This document shows positions 49,111 through 61,000 of a stretch of DNA of 64,000 nt, piece after piece. A program made the position numbers and the translations under genes. Position 1 is the stretch's first letter, and each line of letters begins with the position of its first letter. Below the pieces are notes generated by a model. It was not told where the DNA came from and did not search any database. It worked only from the letters and a program-made list of their open reading frames with translations. Source of the DNA: Telmatactis stephensoni (lineage: Eukaryota; Cnidaria; Anthozoa; Actiniaria; Isophelliidae); assembly GCA_029948255.1 (NCBI GenBank), contig JALIZF010001578.1, forward strand, positions 369,531-433,530, written 5' to 3'.

Positions 49111-49411
49111 TCTTATTGTAGTCTTCAGCTTCGGAAGAGTTTCGACCGAATTATAATAAAGCCACTAAAATGTTGATCACGGAAAACCTAAACATATAAT
49201 TATAATTTGTCCAAAACTGCTGTCAATGATTATTCAACTTGATGTGCTATAGTTTTCACTCGTTTGACTCGCGATTTCACTCGTTTGACTCGCGAGTCAC
49301 TCGTACTCGTTACCTACGAGTCTTATGAATATTCAAATAATGTGACTCGCGAGTCATAGGTTGTACTCGCGACTCGTACTCATGAGTGGAGGTTACGTTA
49401 CTCGCGGGCGG

Positions 49412-49540
49412 TACTGTAAATGGACAGTACAAACGGAGCAGAGTACATCTGAAGGACACCAAAGTAACACAAGGACAAGCCTCAGACAAGTTAAAGCTAT
49501 GCTGAATATTTTATCTTGCTTAAATAAAGTTATTATATCA
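49412..49540 (+). pseudogene. 3' remainder of Gypsy element 1 pol
   Basis: After the right TIR of the 10.4 kb element the sequence encodes TVNGQYKRSRVHLKDTK, a usual Gypsy integrase C-terminal motif. It joins to 39030 within one base of frame. No 3' LTR follows; unrelated recombinase-like sequence begins at about 49550. Confidence 0.65.
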
Positions 49541-49549
49541 TATCATATC

Positions 49550-50215
49550 CCAGACTTCTACCAAGAAAGGTCAATTTGCTGATATTACCTCACTCATCAA
49601 CACTACATGCCCTGAGAAAAAAGTTAGAGCTGATGGCTTGTCATGTCTCAGTGAAGTTATGGTCAAGCAAAAGGCATTACTCATGAGGCAAAGACAATTA
49701 TTTATCCTCAAGTCTTGGAGAGATGGAACAAAAAAGCAATAATATGCCTCTTATCTTAAAAAGTGGATACAATTTTGTTGTGAAAAACAAATTAATAGAA
49801 CTGAAGTCACTGTAAACAATATGTTAATATTCTTAACCAGTTTACATGTATATCAGACAGGGCTAAAGAACAGTGCTATTAACACAGCTCGCTGTGCTTT
49901 ATCCTGCTTAAATTTTGACAGTAGAGTCACTATTGGTACTCATCCACTAATAACCAGGTTTATGAAAGGTGTTTATGAGTCAAGACCAGTGCAAAGTACA
50001 TGTAAATACTCTTGTGTATGGGATTTAAAGGAAGTTCTAAACATGTTCAGTAAGTGGAGCACAAATGAGGAACTGTAACTGAAAGACATATCTATGAAAA
50101 CTATCATGTTGATTTCTCTTGTCACTGCACAGCGAGTACCATCTCTACATTTGTTAGATACAGCCAGTAGGGTTCAGCAGGACAAAAATATAACTACCCA
50201 GGTAGAGATCTTATT
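49550..50215 (+). pseudogene. Tyrosine-recombinase fragment (DIRS/Ngaro/Crypton type)
   Basis: Two open pieces with stops near 49740 and 50076 encode a phage-integrase-like core: WIQFCCEKQINRTEVTVNNM, LITRFMKGVYESRPVQS and ISLVTAQRVPSLHLL. The last contains the conserved Arg of box A. The C-terminal boxes with H-x-x-R and Tyr are absent because the sequence runs into the AAGATCTTA repeat field at 50205. This is a remnant of a tyrosine-recombinase retroelement or Crypton. Confidence 0.65.
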
Positions 50216-50583
50216 AAGATCTTGTAAGATCTTGAAAGATCTTGTAAGATCTTATAAGAATCTTGTAAGATTGAATTTCTTATTAAGATCTTAGTAAGAT
50301 CTTAGTAAGATGCATAAATCTTAAAAAGATCTTATAACTTATCTTACTTGTTTATTCTTATAAATAAGATTTTTAAGATCTTATTAAGATCTTATAAGAT
50401 CTTATGAAAATCTTATTAGAATCTTAATAAGATCTTAACAAGAATTTCAAAGTCCTTTTTTTAAGATCTTAGCAAGATCTTATTAAGATCTTATAAGATC
50501 TAAATAAGATCTTATGAAGATCTTATAAGAATCTTAATAAGAATTTCAAAGTCCTTTTTTAAGATCTTAGTAAGATCTTATAA
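50205..50583. repeat. AAGATCTTA repeat field with roughly 105-bp higher-order units
   Basis: About 30 variants of the palindromic core AAGATCTT spaced 9-12 bp apart in both phases. Two larger units each end in AAGAATTTCAAAGTCCTTTT (about 50441-50460 and 50540-50559). It truncates the recombinase fragment. Confidence 0.85.
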
Positions 50584-52984
50584 CGCTGGTCCAAAGAAAT
50601 CCGACATGTACATTTTAATCCGACCTCTGGGGTCAGGATACTAATCGATAGGGCTTTGCCGATGAAAGGACTAACCGTTAGGTCCTAAAGCGACAACTTC
50701 CTAATGGCTAGGTAAAAGTGGTGATTAATACTATCGCTTCACCCAATCATTAGGAGAATCTACTAGAAAGACCTTTTCATTAGCGATACGATCGCTAAAT
50801 CCCTTACCAATAGGGCAATGAATGCTTTGTCCTGTCTAAACTCGATACAAATAATACAATCTGTGTTTTATAGTATTGTAGCCTATAAAACATAGAACAA
50901 AAATTTCTGATCGCGTTTAATAATTGCGAGCAGATATTTATATTATAATGACAACGAACAATGACAACTTACCCAGAAAGTTCACATCGAGCGTCTTCCT
51001 ATTTAACAACCAAATTGCAGCATTTCCACTGCAGATAATGTCCAAACGTCTTTTGATCCATAATTGTCTTGCATATTGGAACATGAAGACTGTTTGTAAT
51101 TATCTTGAAAATTTATCTCTCGACTTTCTCGGATGCGAAATATACATATTGACCGCACTTCCTGGCCTTTGTCGGCAAAAGGAAACATTCCATAATCGAT
51201 AGCAAAATATAGGACAACAACATAAAATCCATTCTAGTCCAATTTGTAGAGAATTTCTCAAAATTCATTTCTGGTGGCTCCTTTAGCTAAAGCTATCGTT
51301 TTAAGTCGCGCGATCTGTGTTCGCTATCTGCCCTTCAACATAGCAATACAAATTTTCCCTTTCGATAAGGAGTTTTGGACAGCATGCAAAACAAAGGCTG
51401 ATTGTTAATTAGCAGGTCTGATCAAAGCAAGTCGATCAATCTGGCCCTTCCATTAGGCTTTTACAATGCCCTTTTCCTTTTCGTTGGGACTTTTTCTCCG
51501 CCAGTCCTTTTCATTGGGGCTTCTTGCAGACTTCAATTTCGAGTAGCGAGATGGTTTTCTCGGAGAATTTAATAAACGGATAAAACAAAATACTATGAGA
51601 TAAAATCGTTTGTCTCGTTAGGAGTAAAAATGTTTTCCTATAGAAGAAAAACTTATCGAATATTAGAATTGGGTAAAATTACAGGAATTGCTTCGGATGC
51701 CATGAAAAGATTAGTACCGGACAAAAATTACCTAATATTTAGAACCTTCGCATTAAAGAAGTCTTTTCGGTGTCCAATTCAATGAGCTTATTTAAACGTG
51801 GATACTTCTTCTTGAGAAATACCAATAATTAACTCATGTTATCATTCGGATCAGAACTGTCAATCAGATAACCAACACTATTTTAGGAGCTCGACCTTTT
51901 CAGTACTTATTCCAGTACATATTTGTACGTAATACATATGAGGTCATGTTGAATTCTGTAAGAGCTAAACTGTACAGCCGTCAGGAGTATGATTCAGCGA
52001 ATTGTGTGCCATTTTGTGCCGGAATGTTTGACGAACTGTCAAGTCAGTCTGAGTGAATTTTTACATTAAACAATTTTAGTAAGAAAAATTGCAATAAAAA
52101 GCAGACTTCAAGCAAGAATAGTATATTTAGTAATTCTTGGATAAATATGACAAAACAGATTCCAAACCTATAAACCACCGGCCAATATATCAGTGACCCC
52201 CGAGATATGCCAACCAAAATACTTGGTTCATTTTCCAAACAACCTATAAAATAAGGCCAGCATCAAATAACACTATGTCAGAGCAAAAAGGAGTTTCTTT
52301 CACGCAGGGAGCGTGTTTGATTTCAGGGCCGTAGTAAGAAGATGAGCCGGCAGGGCTTCCCCCAGTATTTAAAATTCCTTCATTTCACAGTATACTTGTT
52401 GGAGCATGTCATTTTCATTTCATTCAATAATAATCTCAGCCAATATAATAATTTGTTGCAGACCATTAATTCGCCAACAAACCTCAATCCAGTTTTGAGT
52501 GGTCTTTAACATATAAGTTTCCAACAAAGTCGTTTGGAAGCAAATTTAGCTTAATTATTTTGGTTTTGTCGCCCAGCTGGCCCGTCTAAAAGAATTTACC
52601 TTGCTACTGCCCTCTATTTTACAAGTAAAATTTGCTAGTGTACAAAAATGATGAGAATAACCAAATTTTTCATTCGTTCACCAGGACTTCGTTAAAGGTT
52701 CTTAGACGATTGGGTGGAAATTACAAAATTCATTTATCGAAAGACCCGTTAACCTTTTTTTTTAATGTTAACGGATTCCTACAGTTATCGGTTCTTTCTA
52801 GAAATGAGCCTCTGGTCTTACTGTAGATTGTAATATGAGACATTTTACAATTTATTTTTTTTTTTTTGCCTTTTTCCAGGTCTTGCGAGGTTCTTACTGC
52901 AACTCTTCCTTTTCTTAGTTTTAAGTGTTACCTGTGGTTTTAATTCGAAGAGAATGCTTAGTTGAATGCTTATACTTATAATAA
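50584..52984. other. Non-coding stretch with repeated CCATTAGG-type motifs
   Basis: From 50630 to 50830, and again at 51440-51540, short motifs such as CCTAATGGCTAGG, CATTAGGAGA, TCATTAGCG and CCATTAGGC recur. Similar motifs (TTTCCATTAG, CTAATGAATAGGAG) fill the 155-bp tandem repeat at 57075-57510. This could be the subterminal region of a large element holding the two divergent genes. No ORF is supported here. Confidence 0.4.
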
Positions 52985-55900
52985 TTAAGAAATCTTGTTA
53001 TCAAGAATTACCTTAGCTTCTTTTCTCTCTTTGCGGAATCTCTTTTCGAGTTCCTCGTGGACCTTTTCATCTTGCTCTGTTAACAGAGATGGAGTGGGCA
53101 GGCGAGACTTCGTTTCAGCCTTCTTCAACTTCCTGAGATGCCATGGCCCGCCAGGAGCTCCATCCTCATGTCGCTGTTCAAGTTTCAATTGAAACGTTTT
53201 CCACCATTGCTGCTGACCTTCTGTAAATTTACATCCATACTTAGGTATATCTGTTTTCATGGATGTTATGGTGGTTTGAAGATCTACAGGGACATGGGAT
53301 GGTGCATCTGTTGGGATGGAGTCTTGAAACAAAATCATATCCTCTTCTTTATTTTCTTTACTTCTGTTTGGCAACCAACGTGCACTTGTGCTCCATTTTC
53401 GATGATAAAGATGCACAGCACCAGTACTTCCATCCTTTTCAATTTTGAACTGATGGGGTTCAGAGTGGCCAGATAGATCTACTATATGCGGCTCCATCCA
53501 TTTCTTTATGTCATGAAGATAGTGAATCACCTCTATTTCCGGCGAGGGGCTATATCCTTCTTTCATTTTATCGCCTAGTTCTTCTAACGTTAACGCACTT
53601 TCCTTTAAGAGTTTTCTTGACACACACGAAAACATCTGATCGATGTCCTCGTGCGTGTGCCCCACCATAAGAAAACCCAAGTGAACCTTTATGAAATACA
53701 AAACAAAGTCACACACTTTTAAACTTTTTAAATTTATATTTAGACACTTAGCAAGTCTCTGGTCTATTTCATCAATTTCGCCACATTCATTGTAAATGTA
53801 CCTTTTTAAAAATTCCAAATTTAACTAGCAAACCCAGGAATGATATGACTGCAGTATTCTTGTTTTCATGTCCACAATTATCCATTTGGATGTACAGGAC
53901 AGGTGGAAGCTGTCCCCTCTGCAAAAGGAAAATATTGTGTGATCAGAGTGATTAAATACATAGTAGTTATACAATGGTTTAGAGTGGCATACCGTGGAAT
54001 ATCCCACAAGTCACTTGTATTTTCTAGTATACAGACGAGCCTTTAGACGAGTGCGTATACAAAGAAAATACAAGTGACGAGTGGAGTATCTACAGTATGC
54101 TACAAGAAACTTATCCCACGCCGTAGAAAATACAGTTATTGGCACAATGTGTTATGGGAAGGATCAGTGGAATACCGCCGAATATATAACGGCTTTCCTG
54201 CTTTCTGATTTGCTGTATTTTCTATGGTGTGGATTAAACTTTAGTATAAGGCTATACTGTTATTGTTTAGCTGGCTACTATTACACTTAATTTTACACTT
54301 TAAGTGCTATAATGATTTCAAATGGCGCCTAGCACATTGAACCAGTTCACAAATACTTTTTTTACCTTTTCTTGTTCTTTCACCAATACGCAGAAGAATA
54401 TTAATAGTAAGATTTGGATCGTGTGGATATTCGCAGACGTCGATGTATGTATAAGAACGAGAACGAGCATCAACCAAAACACCAGTGATGTGGGTCTTTA
54501 GTTTCCATAGACTATCATCAACCTAGAAGGGTGAACAAATTAATGAAAAAAATTGCCTTACTTTGAATCAAGTGCTTGTTACTATTTGGAAATCCTCAGG
54601 TACCTTCGTTTTTTCTGTGAAATGTGGCAAACGTGTTTTATTTTGATCCATACCATCCAAAATTATGGATATGTACTTCTCAGGTTCTTGCTGGGCCTTC
54701 ATTCCATGCAGGTAATAATTTCGCCTCTCGGCCCTATTTGAGTGTTACAATAGACAAATTTAATGATAATGATTAGTCAACTGTTAAGCTTTACGACAAG
54801 AATAAATCAGTTTGAACCATTCACATTGAATGTCCTCTTACAGTTCTGCCATTTTCCCGGCAGTATCTTATATATTTAAGTCACAACGGCAACTAATGTG
54901 AAGCACTTACATTTGTTGTACAAGGTGGACTTTCCTCATGTTGGTAAGCCTTATCCTTTGTTTCTTATTTACACGTGAGTTTTGAAGCTGGGACTTTAGA
55001 TGCACACATATTGTACATTTTGTAAATCGACTTTGCTGCAATGACAAAATGGTAAAAAAAAATGTAAAATAAAAAAAATCTTAACTAGATAACCAGTTCA
55101 CTGATACCTTCGGAATTTTAACGTTGGGGAATTCTTTTGCCCACATTCTATGAATAAAATGCGTTTTACTTAACACATTCTTATCCTTTTCTCCTCTCCT
55201 TGACATTTCTTCTTTGTAAAGCATATAAATGCTTCTCTTGCTTAAACAGGAAGGCAAGTGCTTGATTCCGGTTGTTGGCATTATGTCTGACATAAATGCA
55301 AATCGCTTGAACCATCGTCTTGCTTTTTCAAAGTCTATTGAGGGAAAACGGCATCTTTTTCCATTTACTGATGAAACGCCTTCTCTGACTAACTTTAGAA
55401 TATCTTTGTACCTGTTAAACAATGGAAAAGCACCGACTTTCTATTAAAATGCTCATCCAAATCAATTGAAGTCTAATTATTAATTTAGATACCGACCTGG
55501 TGTCCTTAATGCCATACACGGTGCACCACGCCTTTTGACATAGATTCTGCTCGCATGTTGAGATTTTAAAAAACCGTCGCCCATTCTCACCAATTGTACA
55601 CTGTCTGATTGCAGATATCATAAAGTTACGTTGGTCTGCTTGAGTTTTGGTTGTCCAGAAGTTTATTCTACAATCAACTGCGGTTTCAAGTGGAACATAG
55701 TGCAGACAATTTATACGGCAGCATTTCACTGTTCTTAGGTCGTTTTGCACGACTGAGACTGTTACCAACAGTTTCCTCTTTTGGGAAGGCGGTGGTGCTA
55801 ATCCAAAATGAAAAAAATGTTCAGTACTGCGTTTAAAAAGCTCTTATAGCAATTACACTGTAATTCTAAAATATCGGGTTTTTTTCGAGGTAACCAGGCC

Positions 55901-56775
55901 GGTGTTTGTACACTGGGAGTCAGAGAATTGCGATAGCAGCTGTTATAACTAACAAACAACACCAAAACGAAAACAACAACAACAACAACGAAAAAAACCA
56001 GAACTGGCAACAAATAAAACAAAAGAGTACAGGAGTACAGGAAACAAAAGACTGAAGCATTCTCTTGTTTTATTACCCTTGTTCTCCTTTTGCACTTTTC
56101 TTGAGGTAACGGACACTTCCGGTTCCTTATAGAATTTCAAAGGTAACGCAATTATTTGTCAATACTGTTACATGTCACATATACTTCATTGTAAAAACAA
56201 CTTGGGAACCTCGACGTTTTACCTCAGTTCGTTTAATCTCATGATTGCTTTGTTCTAGCTGGAAACCAAAGGGATCTTGCTTCTCAACATCAGTCTGAAA
56301 AGGTGACAATATTGCTGCTGTTAAGCTGATGACCCCAAGGAGCAAGGACATGAAATGTCACACAATAGCTAGCCCAATGAATTCTTAATTGTTCTTCCTA
56401 GGTTCCTAAAGCTTAACATGGCTTCGTTACCAGCCATGAAGCCGTGAACAATTTAACAAGTTCGGTCAGTAGCCTACCGTCTCCATTTCAGCATCGAGGG
56501 TGTGTTCCAGTTCATCTAATTCCTTAACAGCTTGTAGTTTACACTCGCAGTTGCTCTGCTTACACTGACAACCAAGATCATAATTTTCCCAATTTTCTTG
56601 TTCCTGAGTAAAGAAAGAAATGCCGGATAAAATACTGTTAATCTCTGTCGCAAAGCCCAAAAAATCACACAAGAATAATTTCCTTTCACTTACATCGTTG
56701 TCCTCTTCAGCTACTTCGCTTTCTTTCTCCTCTTCTCTGGTTTGATGGCGTTTTGTACTTTTTGATGTAGCACTT
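52985..56775 (-). CDS. DUF7869-type protein gene, about 11 exons (possible transposase-like)
   Basis: Exons in transcript order: 56775-56694, 56603-56478, 56294-56223, 56125-56077, 55797-55493, 55440-55108, 55035-54911, 54733-54604, 54522 to about 54366, 53918-53802, 53686-52985. All have GT-AG sites, and almost all phases agree. The product is about 720 residues. It has a Cys cluster (CQCKQSNCECK), CQKAWCTVYGIKDTRS, MWAKEFPNVKIPK, FTKCTICVHL, SIILDGMDQNKTRLPHF, YIQMDNCGHENKN and LMVGHTHEDIDQMF. The last three are hallmark motifs of the family I know as DUF7869 (name from memory). Their Asp/Glu positions could form an RNase H-like DDE/D site; that is inference. At the 53918 acceptor a GGGG run shifts the frame by one base relative to the preceding exon. 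The first exon is uncertain. Confidence 0.65.
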
Positions 56776-56872
56776 CTGAGTGTTACATTGCATAACTAAC
56801 ATAACATTTCAAGACTTATAATAAATATGCAGATTTCACAACAAGCTCAGTAGACAAGTGATGTGGAGTTAC

Positions 56873-57001
56873 CTTTGCTTCATTGAGCTTTTCAGCTAGC
56901 TGGGTATTGAACACAATCACGTTCAAAGGGAGAACTGAGGAGAATAATAAAGATATTCCCAAAAGTAGTTTGAGGTACTTGAAAAACCTCTGACTATTCA
57001 T
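56873..57001 (-). other. Possible hydrophobic first exon
   Basis: Encodes MNSQRFFKYLKLLLGISLLF... (43 codons) ending at AAG/GTAACT. It looks like a signal peptide or membrane anchor, but its phase does not match the next exon at 56775. It may not belong to the DUF7869-type gene. Confidence 0.25.
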
Positions 57002-57074
57002 AATTCTAACCAGTTAAGGAAAGGCTGGTGGCCAATAAATTACTTTGACTTGCTGTGTTTACTTCTATCTCGTT

Positions 57075-57510
57075 TCAAATTTGGCGCTTCATCGAAAAAA
57101 CGCGCTAGTATTACACTTTTCCCTTTCCATTAGTATCAACTGTTACTTGAACCCCAATGGTTAGGTACACTGTTCCCTAATGAATAGGAGAACGTGAGAA
57201 CAAAGACTCCGCGCCTCGTATTAAATCAATCAAATTTGGCGCTCCATCGAAAAAATGCGCTAGTATTACACTTTTCCCTTTCCATTAGTATCAACTGTTA
57301 CTTGAACCCCAATGGTTAGGTGCACTGTTCCCTAATGAATAGGAGAACATGAGAACAAAGACTCCGCGCCTTGTATTAAATCAATCAAATTTGGCGCTTC
57401 ATCGAAAAAAGCGCTAGTATTACACTTTTCCCTTTCCATTAGTATCAACTGTTACTTGAACCCTAACGAATAGGAGAACAAAGACTGTGCACCTCATATT
57501 TTAAAAATTA
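57075..57510. repeat. 155-bp tandem repeat, about 2.8 units, between two divergent genes
   Basis: Units begin at 57075, 57230 and 57385 (TCAAATTTGGCGCTTCATCG). Each carries TTTGGCGC (an E2F-like core), CCCTTTCCATTAGTATCAAC and CTAATGAATAGGAGAAC. It sits in the roughly 1.3 kb between the start regions of the minus-strand gene and the plus-strand gene, so it may be part of a shared promoter. Confidence 0.75.
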
Positions 57511-58079
57511 ATCACTGAAATGCTGAAAAGAAGTGATGCAGCATTTTAACCATGGTAACAACGTCCTAAAGCTGGTATTGCTCTTCAGTTAAATCATATC
57601 AATAAAAAAAAACCTGTGGTATCTGTATAGGAAGAGTCGGCACTGGCCTTTAATAATCCCGACAATGAATGCTTGTGGATGCTCGGGCTGTGGATAAATA
57701 GGCTGAAATTATTGGGGAAAGAAACAAAATCATTGTAATACCCATCAGTATTCATTGTGGAAGTTTTATATTTTGATGTCTGAAGAATTTTACGTGAAGA
57801 TTAATGCCTATCAAGTGGCTAACGATCTTGTCATAATCGATTCATGTTTGAGTTTTAGCTACGGACAAGGTATGTCCTCACAATAACAAACAGGGCTTGG
57901 TAGGAGCGATAACGTTGCTATAATAATACAGATCATCGCTTGATAGTATGCTTAGCTAGCTGGTTTGTGACGTCACTCAAGCACATGGAAGAACGCTTCT
58001 AGCGAAGTCCCGGCGACACACGTGCACTCCTGAGTTTTCCTTCCAACAGTCAATTTTCGATTACGACAAATCAAGCAAC

Positions 58080-61000
58080 ATGGCCAGCCACAGAAGATGG
58101 ACTTTAAAATATTGCAGTAATTCAAACGCTTTAACTCTAATTACTTGTGGAGCTGACTCTGGTTTAGGAGAAATAACCAATCTGCAAGTCCCTGAACATC
58201 CTGAGTTTGACGATGAACATATAATTGTGAGTTTTTCAAATATATTTTAGCTTATACATGGCACTAAGCATTAATAGTATACTATTGTTTGGTCAAGATC
58301 CCGGCAGAATCAAATAAATAAAAATAGTAATGCTTGTTAAAATTCTATGTATAGGTATGCTTAAGCAAGTCCAAATCACCAGCGATGCTGAGTCTTAACG
58401 ATTTAGATCCTAGCGAGTTTTTGGTAGATTTTACATTTGGTGAACTGAGTAATGCACATGACTTCATAAAAGCTGTACAAACGCGCAAGACTTTCAGTAC
58501 CCAAGCAACAATCTCAGAAGTCTTTGGAGCCTTGCCGGCATTTCCGTCACTGGAAAATCGAAATTTCGAGGGAGGTAACACTGCGAGTAGGAGTCCAAGT
58601 GAGTTAATATTATCGTTCTAGTGAATTTCTTCGAATTAGCTATGAATTACGCGCACTACACTAGACTCTTCATTATTTTCAAATTTTGTTTCTTAGGCCC
58701 AACTTTTTCTATGCCCTCAGTGGACATGGAAGTTGAAGGGAACGATGTACAAAAAGACCACTGGTCACAACTCTCCTGCCTATCTGACCCAATTTTTTCC
58801 TCAACTCCACATAACTCAATGAATCTGTCTACACAAAACGAATCCATTCAACAAATACAGCAAGGTATTGAAGGTAAAAAGTTAGTTGTATACATGTCTA
58901 CGTTTTTATATGAATTTTCAATTGCTGTTGATGTATAAGCTAAGCCATGCCATTATCAGTAGATGGAGATTACAAAGACAATAAACTTCTATATATATGC
59001 GTTAAGTAACCTAATAACAATATGAATAACTGACAGCTAAATTAAAGTAAACAAAGCAAAAGATAATTTTAATTAAAACCACTTAAAGCGGTTTTGAAAT
59101 GTTTCAACCGATGTTTGTTAAGTTTGTTAATGTAAAAAGCTTCTTTGATTTTAAGGAAAAAGGGAGATTTAGCAGAGTCTAATGTAAAGCAATTATATGA
59201 GCATTTTTATCAATCATACTATGTACCGGCTTTGTACTTTCGGGAGGCATGGTTGGCCGAGTGATGAGAGCACTGGCCTTTCACCGCTGTGCCGGTCCGG
59301 GTTCGAGTCTCGGCTCGAACATCGGATCATATGTGAATTGAGTTTGTCAGTTTGATGTGTTGTTCTCTACCATACCACAAGGGTTTTTTCTCTGGGTTCT
59401 CCGGTTTTTCTTCACTCAGCAAAAATAGTAAACATGCGAGTTTGGGCGATGTATGTAAAATATCTATAATGTAGAGGTCGTGAGTGATTTTTACAATTTG
59501 AGCAGCACGGAAAACTGACTTTTTTGTATTTTCTCCTCCGCGTTTCAACTCACTGTTGCAGTCTTCATCAGGGACTTATAAACTCAGCTAAGTCACCGTA
59601 TATTGGAAACCACAGAATTTATCTCGTAAGCATAACTACATGTCCAACAAGGTAAGAAGCGGAACAACATAGCGTGAAGTTAACGATTCAGCGCTGAATC
59701 CACGGCCCCCAAAGCCTTCGTTTACGTTTAAATTCAGCTATGTTGTTTCCCCTTCTTATCTTGTTTGACATGTAATTATTATGCTTACGAGATAAATTCT
59801 GTGGTTTCCTTTTAGGTTACTAAAACATACGGTAACTTAGCTAAGTTTGTAAACTCCCTGATGAAGACTGCAAAAGTCAGTCGAAACGCGTACAGGAGAA
59901 AATAAAAAAAGTTTACAAAGTCAGTTTTCCGTGCTGCTCACTGGTTTCAAATTTAAAAAAATATCTGATACTGGGCATTACAGCTACTGTGCATTACAGC
60001 CCGCACAGGATTTGAGTAACGTTGGGATGGGGTCTACGATCTATGAAAGGTTTTTAATTTTAAATGAAGTAAAGCTAATTTTATGATAACATCTGTACAA
60101 AAGCGTTTGACATAAGTTTTTAACTTTTATTTCTGTTAGTTTAGAATGGTTACCAATGTAAGCCTGTAATTTGGCAAAAACGAACAAAAGAGTCGTTGAC
60201 CTCAGGAAACGGAGTGAATAGGCTTATCATTTTTATCATGAAAATATTGTTTTACTGAATTATCTATGCCGGACATGTGCGGGAAAGTAATTACTTTTAA
60301 GAATGTGTCAGACCTTTGAGATCATTACTAGAAACATGCAGCTTTATTGTTATATTTCATTTTAAAGGCTCTTTCAACTAAAGTATGGATAACAATCAAT
60401 TCATGTTTTAAAGGAGTAAAACTGTGAAAATTTGTTAAGAGTCTAGTAAAAATCGTCTTATGAAAAATAGAAGTTTTACAATTACCCGAAGATTCATCAA
60501 TATAACAACAACATCAAAAAAGGACAGTTACCTTTAGTTTCTTTTTCAAAAAGAAAATTTTATATTAGGATGGCGTGTATTTAGGTAATCAAAAAAACAA
60601 CATAGTATGGCTTTCTGATTCAACTGAAACATAAAGTATCGTCAACATATCTACGGTAGTATAAAACCTTACAGGTCCTGTTCATGATAACCCATGAATA
60701 GATTGGCGAGAACAGGCACCGGCTAAAGGAGAGCCCATAGCAACACCATCTACTATAAACATTATCATTAAAAAGAAAATGGGTCTGAGGAGTAGTAGCA
60801 AAACTAAACAATTTCTTAAACATGTAGAAACCGCTTTAAGTGGTTAATTATCTTTGTTTACTTTAATTCAGTTATTCATTTGTTTATTGTTCCACTCTAA
60901 TGTAGATGACAGGGCGAAGAAAGCACCAAAAGCTGATAGCGACAAGAAATTATACGGACCGTCAAGAGGGCAGGCCCTCTACGAGTCTCATCTGTCACTT

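Larger units (their letters stand above)
39031..49411. mobile_element. 10.4 kb TIR element carrying a BEN-domain gene and a Tc1-like transposase
   Basis: The left end CCGCCCGCAAGTAACATAAC and the inverted right end CCGCCCGCGAGTAACGTAAC match for about 50 bp with few differences. Both subterminal regions repeat ACTCG/GAGTCGCGAGT motifs. The flanks show TA on each side, and the interrupted Gypsy element resumes at 49412. Inside are a BEN-domain gene (-), a Tc1-like transposase (+), two MITEs and Gypsy element 2. TA duplication fits a Tc1/mariner transposase, so the internal ORF may have moved the unit; that link is inference. Confidence 0.65.
59037..60885 (-). mobile_element. Penelope-like fragment in an intron, bounded by inverted repeats
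   Basis: The ends TTAAAGTAAACAAAG...CCACTTAAAGCGGTTT at 59041-59095 are repeated inverted at about 60828-60880. Inside are a 190-bp inverted repeat pair (59500-59680 and 59740-59940), a SINE, and a minus-strand reverse-transcriptase fragment. It lies wholly in intron 3 of the 58080 gene. Confidence 0.6.

Noticed and set aside
56873..57001. Signal peptide of the DUF7869-type protein
   Set aside because: The splice phase does not fit the next exon, and a secretory signal makes little sense for a nuclear-type protein. Kept only as a low-confidence entry.
59243..59320. A functional tRNA gene
   Set aside because: The A- and B-box-like sequences are present, but the cloverleaf is irregular and the SINE body follows directly. 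It reads as a tRNA-derived SINE head.
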